Of a stretch of DNA of 64,000 nt, positions 25,741-38,600 are shown in pieces; the first letter of the stretch is position 1; every line of letters begins with the position of its first letter. The DNA comes from Nephromyces sp. MM_2019 (lineage: Eukaryota > Apicomplexa > Aconoidasida > Nephromycida): NCBI GenBank assembly GCA_015657535.1, contig JADHZB010001619.1:1-64000 (forward strand). Reading direction: 5' to 3'. The position numbers and the translations under genes are program-made. The notes under the pieces are model-generated. The model was not told the origin of the DNA and did no database searches. It was given only the letters and a program-made list of their open reading frames with translations.

Positions 25741-27691
25741 ATGTTAGGGGAAACGAGTTATCTTTTCGAATCATCTTTTTTGATTCATGAAACAAATAGC
25801 TTCAAATTTGAGAGAGTTCTTCGACTAAGTGGCAAGAGCACGGATGCGGGAGGAGCGAGAGGCTCAGGCCCGGAGATTACCCTAGATGTTAATTCGGAAT
25901 TGTTCCCTGTAATGAAGCACCAGGTTTGCCTATTTTTGTGTTTTGCTATGGTATGTTGTGGTTGTATAGCTGCATTTAGAATCCCTGCGAATATGTCTTT
26001 CTTTCTTTCCAGCGCGCTAAATGGAGTGTTACGGAATTTTCGTTGAGCTTGCTAGAAAATGAAACTTTTGCGGCTGAAAGATCTTTGAAAGTATCGGAGT
26101 ATGATACCAAAGTTTGTAAAGACATGTAATAGGTGTTATTTTCGTTATGGCCTGCGTTTGTGACATTTTAATTAACATTTTCATATTAACCTTTGGAGGT
26201 TGATACTCTTTGCTCGAGTAGTCGTTTATGATATGGACGTATACGGTTGTTAGTTACTTCTGGTAAGAAGTAAACAACTTTTGCTTGTATGCTTCCTGAG
26301 CAACTACGCTCGCGGTACTGCGTAATATTCGTAATTTTAGCCGTTGAGGCTATTGATTCATGTTCTGTTGTAGAATAAAGGTGAAGTTCCTCCGCTATGT
26401 TTTGCCCTTGGGTGAATGTTAAGGTTGGGCAAACCAGACTGACCCTAGTTTCACGAGGTATCTCACTTTTTTCAAAAACTTGGCAGCTATAATATGCCTT
26501 GCTTCAACAAATAAGATAGTTAGGCATGGTTACTCTTAACATTCAAGCTTGAACCCCTCCGAGAACCTTTGTGAAACTTTCTTTCTCTCCTATTATGCTG
26601 TCAAGCTGTGTAGGAATTGTGCTACTCAGTCTTGGAGATTCTCGTATATACAGTTAGTTTGCCTGATTAAGCAACATACGATTGTGTAATTTTGATGACT
26701 GCGTCGCAGAAGCTTCAGGTGAAGATATCTAGGGAGAGGCAGACAGATGATTTCTTCAAAGTTTGCGACTACGCCATGTATGGAAAAATTTTTAAGAAAG
26801 AAGAGCATTCGTCAGAGAAAAGGTAGGTATACTCTTCAATGTTGGGCATTGGTCAACCTCTTCGATTGTCTACGTTTTGTTGTATTTATCTTCTCGGGAT
26901 TGCATGCTTTGTACGTAATGAATGGGGATCTTTTTTTGCACATGTTATTAATTATTTCTTGCCTAAACTTTGCTTTCAATGAAGGATTCTATATGCAGCA
27001 TTCATTTTTTTCCCTTTGTGGTGAAAGATATGAGAACGACTTCACATTGCTTTTCTTATGTTATATTATGCATATGGCTTAAGTAAGCTTGAACTCATCG
27101 GAAGGTAACGTATCAGCAATACTCGCGCTCATTCCCTCGAAAAATTTGTTGGCTTCGAGTTATTCCCACTCTACAGTATCCTGCTGATGAAATTTGCCGT
27201 TTTTTAAGCCTACTTGTTTGAATAATTTGAGTAAATTTTCCTGTGATGAATTATTTTCTGATCGCCCTTTAGTCAGCACAAGGTATGCAAATATGCCTCA
27301 TGAAGTGTATTAGACTTCACGGAGCTTTATATTGATTCCTTTCTATTTTCTACTATAATTTGATATGAGCATTCGACTAGTATAAAGAGAGCTTACTTCC
27401 AGTCTCCCATCTTCTCTCATTCAGTGTATAGTGCTGAATTTATGGGGCGAGAAGTTTCAGCTTCAAGTTAATTTTTCCTCTTTGCTCATTGCCTGCTTAT
27501 TTTCGGTCCCGCCATGTATATTTCCCCTTCTTTGTTGATTACTTCACAGATCAGTGTATGCGTCTTTTGGCGGTCTCATGATGGCTTTAACTGCAGATAA
27601 GCAAGTACTTGCTGACTTAGAGATAAACATGAGGATTTGTATCATGGCAAGCATCCAGGCCTCACTTTCTTCGGCTCCCTTTCCATTGTAG
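25741..27691 (+). CDS. RPB8: DNA-directed RNA polymerases I/II/III subunit RPABC3 (RPB8)
   Basis: Small OB-fold subunit shared by the three nuclear RNA polymerases. Exons 25741-25923, 26013-26111, 26710-26822 and 27550-27691 join in phases 0, 0 and 2 to give 178 residues, against about 146-150 in animals and yeast. Family landmarks in order: N-terminal YLFESSF (family LFED-F), KFERVLRLSG (family FDRVSRL), the strand ITLDVNSELFPV (family LILDVNIQIYPV), CDYAMYGKIFKKEE (family FEYVMYGKVYRIE) and near the C-terminus SVYASFGGLMMAL (family AYVSYGGLLMRL). A Gly/Ser/Ala-rich insert (GKSTDAGGARGSGP) and a 14-15 residue C-terminal extension explain the extra length. The start is the ATG directly before the conserved N-terminal strand; the upstream frame is open but has no family similarity. 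It points towards the minus-strand genes, so their 3' ends converge near 28 kb. Confidence 0.92.
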
Positions 27692-28355
27692 TTTAATTTT
27701 TCCATTGGGCACGATACGAATTAGGGAGCTAATAAGCCCCTTAGCCTGGAATTTTTTCCAAAAAATGGAGAAACTTGAGCCTGGGGGCCATTAAAAGATG
27801 TCCGTTGGTTTTTTAATAGCAGAAATTACACGTCTATACGTATGCTGCGTTCATGGCATCTTTGAATTGTAAAAAATGCAACGATGCATTGAGGTTCTTG
27901 TACTATACCTCTAGCAAGCAGATGCATTGCTATCGTAGTAAGCTTGCTTCAAGCTGACCTTGCATAACTGACAAAGTGCGTATGTTATTCTTCCTTTTTG
28001 GGCATGGGTGAAAATATGAGCGTTTAAAAACACTTCTATCAGCCTGATTTTCAATGATATTCTTTTGCTACTTGGGTTTATAAGCAGGGGAATACTGGAT
28101 GACTGAAACAGAAGTGCTAATGAGCTTCGTCGCATTCACTGGGTATTATTTCTAGTGTTTTGTTTGGTTTTGATTCAAAATTTTATGATCTCAAATTATA
28201 GTCTACTCTCGGTTCTTCACTTAATCAACGCTTTGGTTTTAAACCGTTTTCTAAGTATCCTTTCCTTTGAGCCAACCGCTTTTGTTGCCCCTTTTTTAGT
28301 AGTGTAAAATTTCAGCGCATGCTTTACTATATTTCCCCAGATGAACTTGCATGTT

Positions 28356-28901
28356 TTACTTAGATAACAGCTGTGATTTTGAACTTGTAACGCAGTGTTT
28401 GCTTCTTTTATGACGCAAAATGCGGCGTAGAGTACGCCGTAATGTGTATTTCAATGTGGTAGAGGTAGCATATAGATATTTAGTCGATTTTATTATACAC
28501 TCAACGCCTTGGCAGTTATATAAGGATAACTTGCTTTTTACCGAGGTGGTGGACGGATGCTTCTTTATCTTTTTCATGAAATGCTTGCATACAAAATAAT
28601 AGCAGGTTTTTGTTTTTGGTTTTTTGCGGATATTTTCCATTACCTCGGCCGTGTGGCATGCCGTAATTTTACTGCGTATGCTTCCTTTGCTTTTTAGTGT
28701 GAGAGTATATTCACGGAACACTATGCTTTTCATAGTACCCAATTTTTTTCTTTCTGTTTTAAACTTGATCTGAAAACTTTTGAGTGAATTCGTATTCTTT
28801 GTTAAGGAGTCGTATGGCGAATACGCGCCAAAATATAACTTCCCACTTGTTTGAGAACTCACTAGTCGTTTATGAGCATCGTTCATTCGATGTCCTTGCA
28901 T
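28356..28901 (-). CDS. Lysine-rich open frame of unknown status
   Basis: A 181-codon frame starting at an ATG. It is strikingly basic (runs such as RKKPKTKTC, MKKIKKH and TLRRTLRRILRHKR) and has no recognised domain, signal peptide or membrane span. It lies between the RPB8 3' end and the unidentified minus-strand exons, so it could be a terminal exon of that gene. No acceptor was matched to it. This length is unusual for chance in AT-rich DNA but not impossible over 64 kb. Confidence 0.22.
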   Translation of the reverse strand: MQGHRMNDAHKRLVSSQTSGKLYFGAYSPYDSLTKNTNSLKSFQIKFKTERKKLGTMKSIVFREYTLTLKSKGSIRSKITACHTAEVMENIRKKPKTKTCYYFVCKHFMKKIKKHPSTTSVKSKLSLYNCQGVECIIKSTKYLYATSTTLKYTLRRTLRRILRHKRSKHCVTSSKSQLLSK

Positions 28902-29805
28902 CGATTAGGAGGCTAATTATTTTGTTACAATGATGCTAGAACCTTACCTGGAATCCTTTTGCTACAGCTTCGAACGCAAAAGATAAGCAATTTTGTAGTC
29001 TAATAGCTCTTTCAATCTGCAGCGCTGCATTGCAGCTCAGAAAAGAGATACTTTTACGACGCGGCATGCGCTGGAATTAATTTTATGTTCCTTAGGGAGC
29101 ACCAGATTGTTTTGCTGCGCAAGAGCGTGTATTAGGTTAGCTAGGTCACAACTTTGCTATGAGACTACCCTTCGTTGCACGGGTGTAATAATAGGAATTG
29201 GTGAAGATACTCTCTTTGCTACCTCTGATATCATTAGCACGTTGTTTTTATTTTTTTGTGGTCACAATGTTGTGGTCAACCCAAATGTAAGCGAAAAATT
29301 CTTGCCGTAATTTGAGTCATTTCAAACTTGTGCTATCTAATATAACTTTTATCTATAGGGGGAATCGTGATGAGCTTCTAGCTATAGATGTTATATTATG
29401 GATTGTGCTTGATGTATCTTCTTTCCAGTTAGCTGTCAGTGCTTTGCTGCCTAGCTGATAGATCTTAAATATGGAATACGCTGCTTAATTGTTTTTATAT
29501 ATTATTCATGTGGATACTCTGCTTGGCTGGGCGTTTTCTCGCAGCCAAGCAATGAGCATAGCAAATTAATCTATACTTGATTCCCACCACGAAAAAAGTT
29601 TTAAACTTTGCGCATTTAGTCAATATTGTATATATCCTTGCCAGTTTTTTGGTGATCATTGTATATGCTGTATCAATATATTGGTATAGTCATTCACCAG
29701 GTTTAATGTTTTTTTCTTGAAGAATATGACCATTCTGCCACCTTTATAGGCTTAAATTTGTTACGCAGCTCTTGCCTTAGCAAGATTGGGACATCTGCAG
29801 CTCAC

Positions 29806-31482
29806 CCCTGAAAGCTCAAGAAGTGCTGTACACATTAGCTTAATTATCCCTCTTGTGCTGTCGTTTTTGTCTCTAAGGGATTTGTTGCTTTTATTGTAGA
29901 CCTTTCGGCTACTTCTTTCTTCAAATTTTCCCACTGATGGGCAACTTCCATGAGTAGCTCCTTCAAAATCTGTGTTAGCAAGCATGGGGGTGAACTAAGA
30001 TGTAGTTACTTCTTGTAAAAAAGAATGAACAAAAAGTCAGAAACAAAAAGAGATATTATTCCACAAAGCTTTTCATATGATATATTCATGCTTTTGCCGC
30101 TAGAAAATTCGTTCATTTTTAACTCTGAAACAACATTTTTGTTATTTTCGCACACATAAAAGTGCTAGAAAAGTTTGTTATCACTAAGCTAGCTAAGCCA
30201 CTGGGTCAAGAATAGATTAAGAAACGCACTACTTCCTAATAATTTTTCATAGGATGATCAAGCTATAGGAGTTAATTGCCAGTCCGAAACCCTGCTGGTG
30301 TGATGGCTACTTATCACCACGTTAATATAGGCGTGGTGGTGCAGAAAGTCACGCCTAAACTATTGCCCGCTTTTTCGAAATGATAGACAGGATTTGGCAT
30401 TCGGAAGTAAGCAGCTTTCGATTATGTTCCATCAAGTCACCTGCCAATCCTTGGGATCCATTGAGTCCATTAGACACTGCTTTGTCTTTTTCAGAATTCT
30501 TAGGAATGCCTGTAATTTAGACCGCAATAAACGCTGAAATATTATCTCATGCACCCATCCATGCAAACTCATATTTATGACGAGGCCAATTGTACTGCTA
30601 CTGCTTTTAAAATGACTAATGTGATTTAACGCTGTCAGTTTTTTTCTTATTGCAAGCCTTTTAGCTTTTTGCTTAAAGCTTGATGTGCTGACATCAGAAG
30701 AAGCAAAACATGCAGCCGATACAGCCAGCTGTAGGTGTCAAATATGAACCTTTCCACTAACCGCTCTGCGTACATCACAATGAGATTGTTTTAGCAATAT
30801 ATTGGAGTAATTTATTACCTTGACTGGTAGCAAGTCTTGCTGTAAGATTAACTCTTCCAAAGCTTGCACGATTAGGGGGTCATGTGATCTTAGCAGTGGC
30901 GACTGGGAAAATGCAGTAAAAAACACGTGATCGATTATTCAACGCATTCAACCAGCTGCAGGTGGAATAATTAATGTGCTAGTCGGAGTGCCCTTTTGTA
31001 TTATTGATTGTTTGGTGCATATGTAATGTTTCTCGAAGTTTCGTATGGACTGCTTCTCGCAGTTTTGTATTGGATATAGTGAATTTCCAATCGCCGCCAT
31101 AAACGATTTGACGGTGTACAAAGTGAAAATTTTGCCTATCAGAGTCGGCGCAACCATATTTCATAAGACTTACTATGTCCCTAATCTCCGAGAGTAGTAC
31201 GAGAATTTCATTTGCCCGTTGTACCATCATCAAATAGCGGCCTTCCACAAATTCCGTTGGAGGCTTCGGTTCCTTTTTCTCTGATTTGTCATCTAGAATG
31301 GCTGCAACCTCGGTTCCATTGGCAAAGTTTTGAAAGCTCTTAAGCTTTTGGATCAATACGTCATTTACTTGTATCAACAGACTACTTTTAGTCACGGAAT
31401 CTTCTGGGTCCCATCCCCGCAATATTATGTGCTCTTCTTCCTTGTCACTAAAGCCCTTGCCGCTTAAGGCTAGAAAGTCTCT
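29806..31482 (-). CDS. Unidentified helical protein exons, perhaps continuing the dynein tail gene
   Basis: Four minus-strand exons, all phase 0 at both ends: 31482-31174, 30902-30819, 30728-30441 and 29994-29806. They encode about 212 codons. The donor ATA|GTAAGT after exon 1 is strong and the acceptors are pyrimidine-rich. Exon 1 is mostly helical (VEGRYLMMVQRANEILVLL) with a charged stretch (DDKSEKKEPKPP). Exon 3 contains MSLHGWVHEIIFQRLL and ends DSMDPKDWQ. Nothing resembles the dynein linker or an AAA module (no GxxGxGKT). Because exon 1 is phase 0 it could splice from the 32713 donor of the dynein tail gene, making these a C-terminal extension; it could equally be a separate gene whose start I did not find. 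No terminal stop-bearing exon is assigned. Confidence 0.4.
30315..30338. repeat. Short inverted repeat (hairpin)
   Basis: CACCACG (30315-30321) and CGTGGTG (30332-30338) form a perfect 7-bp stem with a 10-nt loop. It lies between two of the unidentified minus-strand exons, so it is probably intronic. Confidence 0.6.
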
Positions 31483-32697
31483 CTGTATGGGTTAAATCAA
31501 CAATAAAATAAATTACGTATCTCAAATTGGACTCAGTAAATAGAGTAGATGTTTATGATTTCAATTTTGTGCCAACGGGCCTGCAACCATTGGCGTTGTG
31601 AAGTCCCTAAATTGCTGAAGCAGGTTAGAGATGCACTGTCGAGCTCAAATTTATCCGAACTGTATTGTATAATGCAGATGTGAAATAATCCTTACATAAA
31701 AGACTTATGTTCGGGTACAAGCTTTTTTCTGCAGTGGAATGAGCTCAGTGGTGTATTAAAACTCTAAAGGTTATCCAGGAAGAAAGATTCTTAAACTGGC
31801 GTAACTAAGCAATCAATTATTTCAGGCTAAGGCTGAGTGGCTGGTAGCTTTGGTTGCCTAATTGAGAGGTGATTAACTCGAGATATAAGCCTTATGAAGC
31901 TGACAGTTTGCATTAACTATCGCTCGAAACTACTCGCTCTATTTTATAGACGCCATATCTAACGAAACTAAGGTGTCCTATTAGTTTTTCATTCTCTTAT
32001 TATTGTTAGAGTACTTCTTGATAACTTTTTCTGAACCTTTAAAAGTACCCAAATGAAATTCTCTAGCCACCTTGGTGACATGGCCAAAACCTTGAAAGTA
32101 AGCCTAGCACAAAAAATAGTAGTAGCATATAAAATGTATCAAATCGTATTTGAAGGAGATATACTTGGTTGAAGATAATTCCTAAATGTTCATGCATTGT
32201 GAAAAATCCTGTTGACCTAGGAAGCGGACACGAAAAAATGAAAATTATTGGATGTTTATGAACGCTCATTCTGCTTTTATGGCTAATTTATTGTCGAGCT
32301 TTCATTTCCTGTCCGAGGAACAGGTTTTGCTTTGTCCATAACTCCTGGTAGTGCATTCTATCACGGTACCTTATATGACCCTAAACGATGAAACTGAGTG
32401 GCTCACTCCTCCATTTTCTAACCCTGCTGAGAGATGCTAATTGACAAGCATTAAGCGGAAACGTAACTAGGTGATGCTACTGATTTATGAGTTAGCTCAG
32501 TCATTTTTGCGGACGAAAAAAGAATGACTCGTCATTCGAAGTAGCTGCAGAGGCTTCTATCTTTTTACTGCCCTCTGCGATGTTATTGCTTTCCACCTCA
32601 GTACCCTATCCTTTGATTGTTTCATTTGTGTAGTAATATCGTCTGCATTCTGAATTTTTTATTCAAAAATTAATATATTTAATAAATTTGCATGCTC

Positions 32698-35600
32698 TTA
32701 TGCTGTGCTTACAATTTCTTTGAGTATGTTTATTTCATTTGAAATAATCCATTTTAAGTCATCAAGGTTTTCGGTGGTTTCTATGAACTTCAAAAGATCT
32801 TGCTTCTTGCTAGTTTCATAGTTTAGCTGTAAAAATGTTTTTATTTGGTTAGAGAACTCTGTTGTGGCTTCCACATTGGCAAGGAAGCTTGTTTGCAATC
32901 TATCCCAGATAAGTTTCTTTGCAGTCTCTATTTGCTCTACAATTGCAGCTATAACAGGAGTTCCATCCAGTATAAAGGTGCTAATACTCTTTTTTTTGGG
33001 ACACGTCCTCTGGATTTTTTGCAGCTGCTTGTCTAACTCTTTCTCCACCTTTAATATCCTGTCTATATTCGGAATCTGAATTGCAAGATATGATACAAGT
33101 AAGAAAGGTTAAGTATAACGAATTATAGCGTGAAATCATAAAAGCCAACTATTTAACTATTGATAGCTTAGACGTTGGAATGAACTTACTGCGCACTTGT
33201 GAAACAAACTCGCGTCATCTCATTAGCTATTTCATTGTATGTTAGGTCATTCCAGCGCTTTAATGCATTTTAGAGTAAAGGTAATGCAGGTATGAAAATA
33301 TTAGTTATAAAGATGCCACGCTCAGAGGACAAAACGGAAATTGAATTGGCTCCTTCTTTGTGGGGATAAAAATTAGCTGCACTAAGTTTAGCTTTTTCTG
33401 CTAATAGCAAAAATGACAGTCTTGGAACGCTTAGGATCGTAAAAGGTTATATGATTCGCCTAACTTTCACCAAAGCAATCGACTGCATGACGGTCGGTGA
33501 TTCTCAAATAGAGTTGGGAGAAGCATATTGAAAGCTTAATAACTATAAGGAAGGATTGAACATCTTGGAAATAGCAGGGAAGCTTTATTATATACTGAAA
33601 ATCGTAAAACATTGATTAAAAGTTCTAGAGGTGGCTGAATAGACAGTGTATTTAAAGCTTATCACAGTAGAAAAAAATTAATGCCATTTAACTGTTTTTG
33701 GACAAAAATTGATGTGCTTAACTTGGTGTAACGAATCTCATTACTTTTTCTAGTATGCTTGTTTAAAATTTATGCCATACTCGGCTATACTTATTATAGC
33801 TTCGAAATGCAACAACCGGCATTATATTTTTCATTAATCTTTTGGTAGTCTGTTTAGATGTAGCTATGCATTTAATAGCATTTTAGTGGCTGAGTGGCTT
33901 CACCATAAAATAAATCACTATTAAAATGAAAATTCATCGACTAAAGAGCGCATTCATATTTTTTTCCAGCATGTATATTACGATCCACTGCATTTTCATG
34001 TGAAAAAAAGAAAAAGCGTGTATACTATTGTTTCATTAGCCCGAAAAGTTTAGGCATTTTGTTAATTTTTGGCATGTTCGCCAAGGAAACTAAGCTCAGT
34101 TAAAAATTTCTTTATCATTGTGCTTAAGAATAGTTAAGTGACAAACCGTTGTGAGACTAGCAGCATAGTTTGCCAAAAATGGTGGGTTTGACTTAGCCAG
34201 CGCATTTTTTTGCCATCTCTTTTCGTCACATTCACTCGAATATATTTTTTGTTTTATATCCTCTAGAAAATTTTGATCGTTTATGTATACATAGTCATCA
34301 AAAGTTTTTATCTCAGTACCAATGGTGACTCTAATAACTTCCAATCTTTCGTAGATATTTTTCTCCGCCACCTAATAAAAGACAAGCGTAATTTTTGCGT
34401 TTGCTACTTACCTATGAAAATGGAAGATTTTGCGATTATAAGAAATAGAAGGAAAATCCTCTTTAAAAAAATTTTGAGCGTTTCTCTCCTCTGATTATGC
34501 ATTTTTGTGGCTAGGAATATGTTCACTATATTATTTGTAGATTATTCTAAAATTTATTGGATACTGAAAGTGTTGAACGAATGAGTTCATCAATGCACAC
34601 AAATTTTATGAATTTAAAGCATTCGCAAGGAACTAGTGGATATTTTTAGACAAGCACCTGAATCACTCGGATTTTGTATGGAAAAATGCATTAGATCTCA
34701 TAACTTGAAAGACTTTTTGCTGTCACCTGGATATCCTCCAAAAATATGGCGGAGCAATAGGTTTCGTTTATTATTCGTCCTAATTTAGGAATATTTTTGA
34801 AATAGTTGAGAGTTTGGTTCATAATAGTCGCAATGATATCCCCAAAACCATTTTGGCTGTAGGAAAGGCATTCGTGTAGAACCTTATTGTTGAAGCATTA
34901 ACTAAAACTTTTCTAACTATCTCAGTATAAGTTACTTGCAATTATTTTAAGTTTCGAAAGCTTTGCTACTTTTTAATTAAAGTGAATTTCGTACTATATT
35001 TAGTTTTTGCTAAAAGGACAATGTAGCTTTTTAAGTTCTTGGTTTGATAAATGCAAACGGGCAGCTCAATTCAGTAAAAAAGATATGGTAGCCTTAAAAG
35101 CCATTTGCCTGTTTGAAGAACTAGGCTTAATAATAAGCTAGATTCTAACTAAAGAAAAATCATCAAGCGCTTGCAAACATGCTAAACATAAAACAATTCT
35201 CTAATCTTCGATATAAGTTTTTTGAAGCTAAAAAATAAGCATTTTGTTTAACACTTATGAAGGCAATTATTCTGACCTAGCAAGACCTTCAAATTCAGGA
35301 GCCAACCTTATTTTACTATATTCGCAAAATATCTTGAAATGCCATATTTCCCTTTGCTTTCCATGAAAGTTTTTGAAAAAGGGTTCTGCTAGTTGTAGAG
35401 TGAAAAAAAAATTATTTTATCACTAAGACAACTATAGATTAAAGCTATAAGTGCGCTTTAAAAATTAAATTCTGCAAAAAAATATGGAAAGACGTAAGAA
35501 CCGTTGAAAAAAGGCTACCTTTATAGCTGGCACTATCCGAAGTTACAAAAAAATCCCCCATTTTTTGACTAATAGCAATTTGCGTATTAAGCAAAAAAAA

Positions 35601-38600
35601 TCTGAATCAAAATAAAGATACAATTAATTTATCTTTCTGCTAAATCCGATTTTCTTTATAGCCACCGTAATTCTGAAACAGTTTTTGACTCAATTAATAT
35701 TACTTAAAAAGTGCTTATTCCTTCGTTTACCATTACCAGTCAAACCCCTATTAAATATGTATTAAACCTCTCCCAAACAATGAACCGCTATATCATTACT
35801 AGGACCTTTAGAAAATTTTTTTAAAACCTTGTAAAATTAGAAACACTACATGAAGCAAGCGCTATTCTTTATTAAAGTTACTAGAAATTCAAAAAGCAAG
35901 AAAGCACAATTTAACCGTCAATTTTTCCGCCTCCAAAATACACCAAGACATTTTTCAGCCATGTGAGGACGCAGCAACGCAGAACTTGGACCAGCTCCTG
36001 CTCTATAAGTTCAACAAATTTGCTCCAGTTCTTCAACTCTGATATGCGCAATAAAACATTGTATTAGTATTGATGCAAAAGCAGAAAACTGCAGATTTCA
36101 ATGCGCATGGTTCTTATTTCAAAAATCAAAAAATATGACTCGCATTCCGATTCTTCTCCAGTTACGAAAAGCACTAATCCACAATGCGGTAGGGCTGCAA
36201 CTCAAAGGCAAGCCATATACTTTAAAGATTATCTTGGATGTGCTAAGAAAAAACATTTCCTGGAGAAATCTCCAGAATATGATATTATTTTTATGGTAAA
36301 GTCTTCTATTGTACAAGACTGCTCGCTCAAAAAAATTTAAAGCTACTTTGCATAACTCCTTTATTACCCATGCATTAGTATATGTTTCGTAAAAAGGGGA
36401 AAGGTAAGCACTGTAGTCGCTAATTTCAGTTAAATAGTCCCGTCAGGCGAGTACCTTCCAGCTATTTTTACTGTAATTCTTTAATTAGCTAAATTATATA
36501 GGATCAAATTTTCGTGCGATAGTATCATTAAAAAACAAAAAGTTTGTAAAGATGGGTTTGCATTTTTTACCATTAAAAATGGTTACTTCATTTCTTTCAA
36601 AATAATAAGGGAATCCATTAATGAAGCACAAACAAAATTATCAGGCTAAATACACTACTATTAAATAAAAAAGGTGTAAACCTATAAAACTTTATTATCA
36701 TATACCTGCTTTTACAAGGTCTATTTGGGCTTCTGAAGCACACTCTAAAACCATATTAAAAATAATGTCCCACGAGGCATTAGATTCCAACTCCCATTTT
36801 TGAAACTCTTCAAAATAAATCTCAGCTATACGATTAGGACTATCCTTGTTTGACTGTATGTTACAAAGCTCAGGAACCGGTTTCCACTTGCTGATTAAAT
36901 CTGCATATTTAAATCACTTAAAGTTGTAACCAGTGTTTTTTTTGGTAAATTTTTTTTCAAATTTTGTTGATCTAGGCGTTGATAAGAAAAGCAGCTACAA
37001 AGCTGAATATTTAAAAAATAATAATTAAATTTCCATGCATCCGTGGGGATCAGTATTTATATGATATACAGTTTTTCTGGCCAATCAGTTTTTAACCTCT
37101 ACTTTCTTTCTCTTTCAACACAATTTTATGGAAACCCTTCGGGTATTGACTTTAAACATGCAAGTACAGCATAAAAAATCTTATAGAGTTAAAGCAAACA
37201 ACGCCATTAGACTAAGTGGTGCAGCAATATAAACATTTTAAAACCACGCATCATGCTGTTGAAACTGTTTACTACAAACTTACTTGAGGCCTTTTGTTTT
37301 AAATATTTCAAAAATTTATTTTCTGTAGATTTTCATTATTTTTTTTCGTGCATGGATTTACTTTTGTGTAAGCGTCAAACTTGAGATTGAGTTAATTTTA
37401 GAGAAAAACCTCCTTTTAAGCTATTTTTTCAATTGAAAATTCTTGGAGTAAAGGTGGCATATGAGACCTCTTGCTGTGTTGAAGCACACTATTATAAAAA
37501 TGTAAAACCCTAAAAAAGTTTTGGGAAAATGCTTTTGATTGCAAAATTACAAGGGAAAAACTAAAAAAATCTAAGAAATATTCAGATAAAGAGCAATAAC
37601 CTAAGGTACTGGCCTTTCCCGTGGGTACCTTTTATTTTGGAGAATTTTTCTTGAATACATAATATCCTTTTTTGGTGCTCTAAAACTTGGTCTAAAGCCA
37701 CAGTAATTTCTTCTTCTATCCTTTCATTATTCCAAAAAAATTTCAATAGTTTCTCGTGTATATTCTGATTTATATTCTGGGATGCTTCTTCAAGTATGAT
37801 CATTTCAGGACATTCCAAGCTTGTCTGCATCTAAATTATGTGCGTTTTAAATGCGCATGTTAGTTTCTTTGATATTTAAGCAAGCTCTTTTGAATTGCAA
37901 TTTTTTGAAATTATTTGATATTACATTAATGTTCCATTGGTGATCTCTATTTAGTCATTCAAAGTATGCGTTTTGGAGTTTCATCTAGAAGGGACAATAC
38001 AAAAAATTATTATACAGATCTGCAATATATGTTTAATTTTGTATCTTAAAATTAAAGCAAATCTACCTCTGGTCATTTTTTTGAGTGTTTTAACTTACAT
38101 ATAACTTGCTGTTGTTTAAAAAAATTGCAAGGAAATCAAAAATTGAAATTTCTATAACAGAATTTTTGGTGCAATTTTGAGTCTTTTTTCTTTGAATAGA
38201 TTTGATATGAAAATTCTGAAGGCTATATCCAATTTAAAGAGCATGCTTAAAATGCCAATTACATAATTACCCTAGTTTAATATTTTCTAACATATTTTTT
38301 TCATCCTATGTACTGCAGTCGAGTCACTGATAATGCAATGTTTTCCTGCTATACCTTGGTAAAAGCGGTTAAAAAATTTTCAATCATCGCCGCCGTGTTT
38401 GTCAATTTGTTTACTTTTTGCAGAAATTCTTTGCTAATGCCCAAATTATGCTCCTCTGAAATATTTGTAGCTCCACGTAAATTCAATAGCGAAAAAAGCT
38501 TTGGAGTAATAATTTGATAGTTCACGGACAAAAGTTTGGGATTTTTTGCTTTATAAAAAACTTTCTGCTGTAGAGCCTTTTCGAAATTACTTTCTAAGCA

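Noticed and set aside
32520..32620. Acidic open stretch (EVESNNIAEGSKKIEA) on the minus strand after the dynein tail
   Set aside because: It starts in phase 0 but has no phase-0 donor to reach 31482, and is low-complexity.
27700..32700. Dynein motor (AAA+) exons for the tail gene
   Set aside because: No Walker A motif GxxGxGKT, linker or stalk-like sequence was seen on the minus strand, and the space before RPB8 is too small for a full motor.
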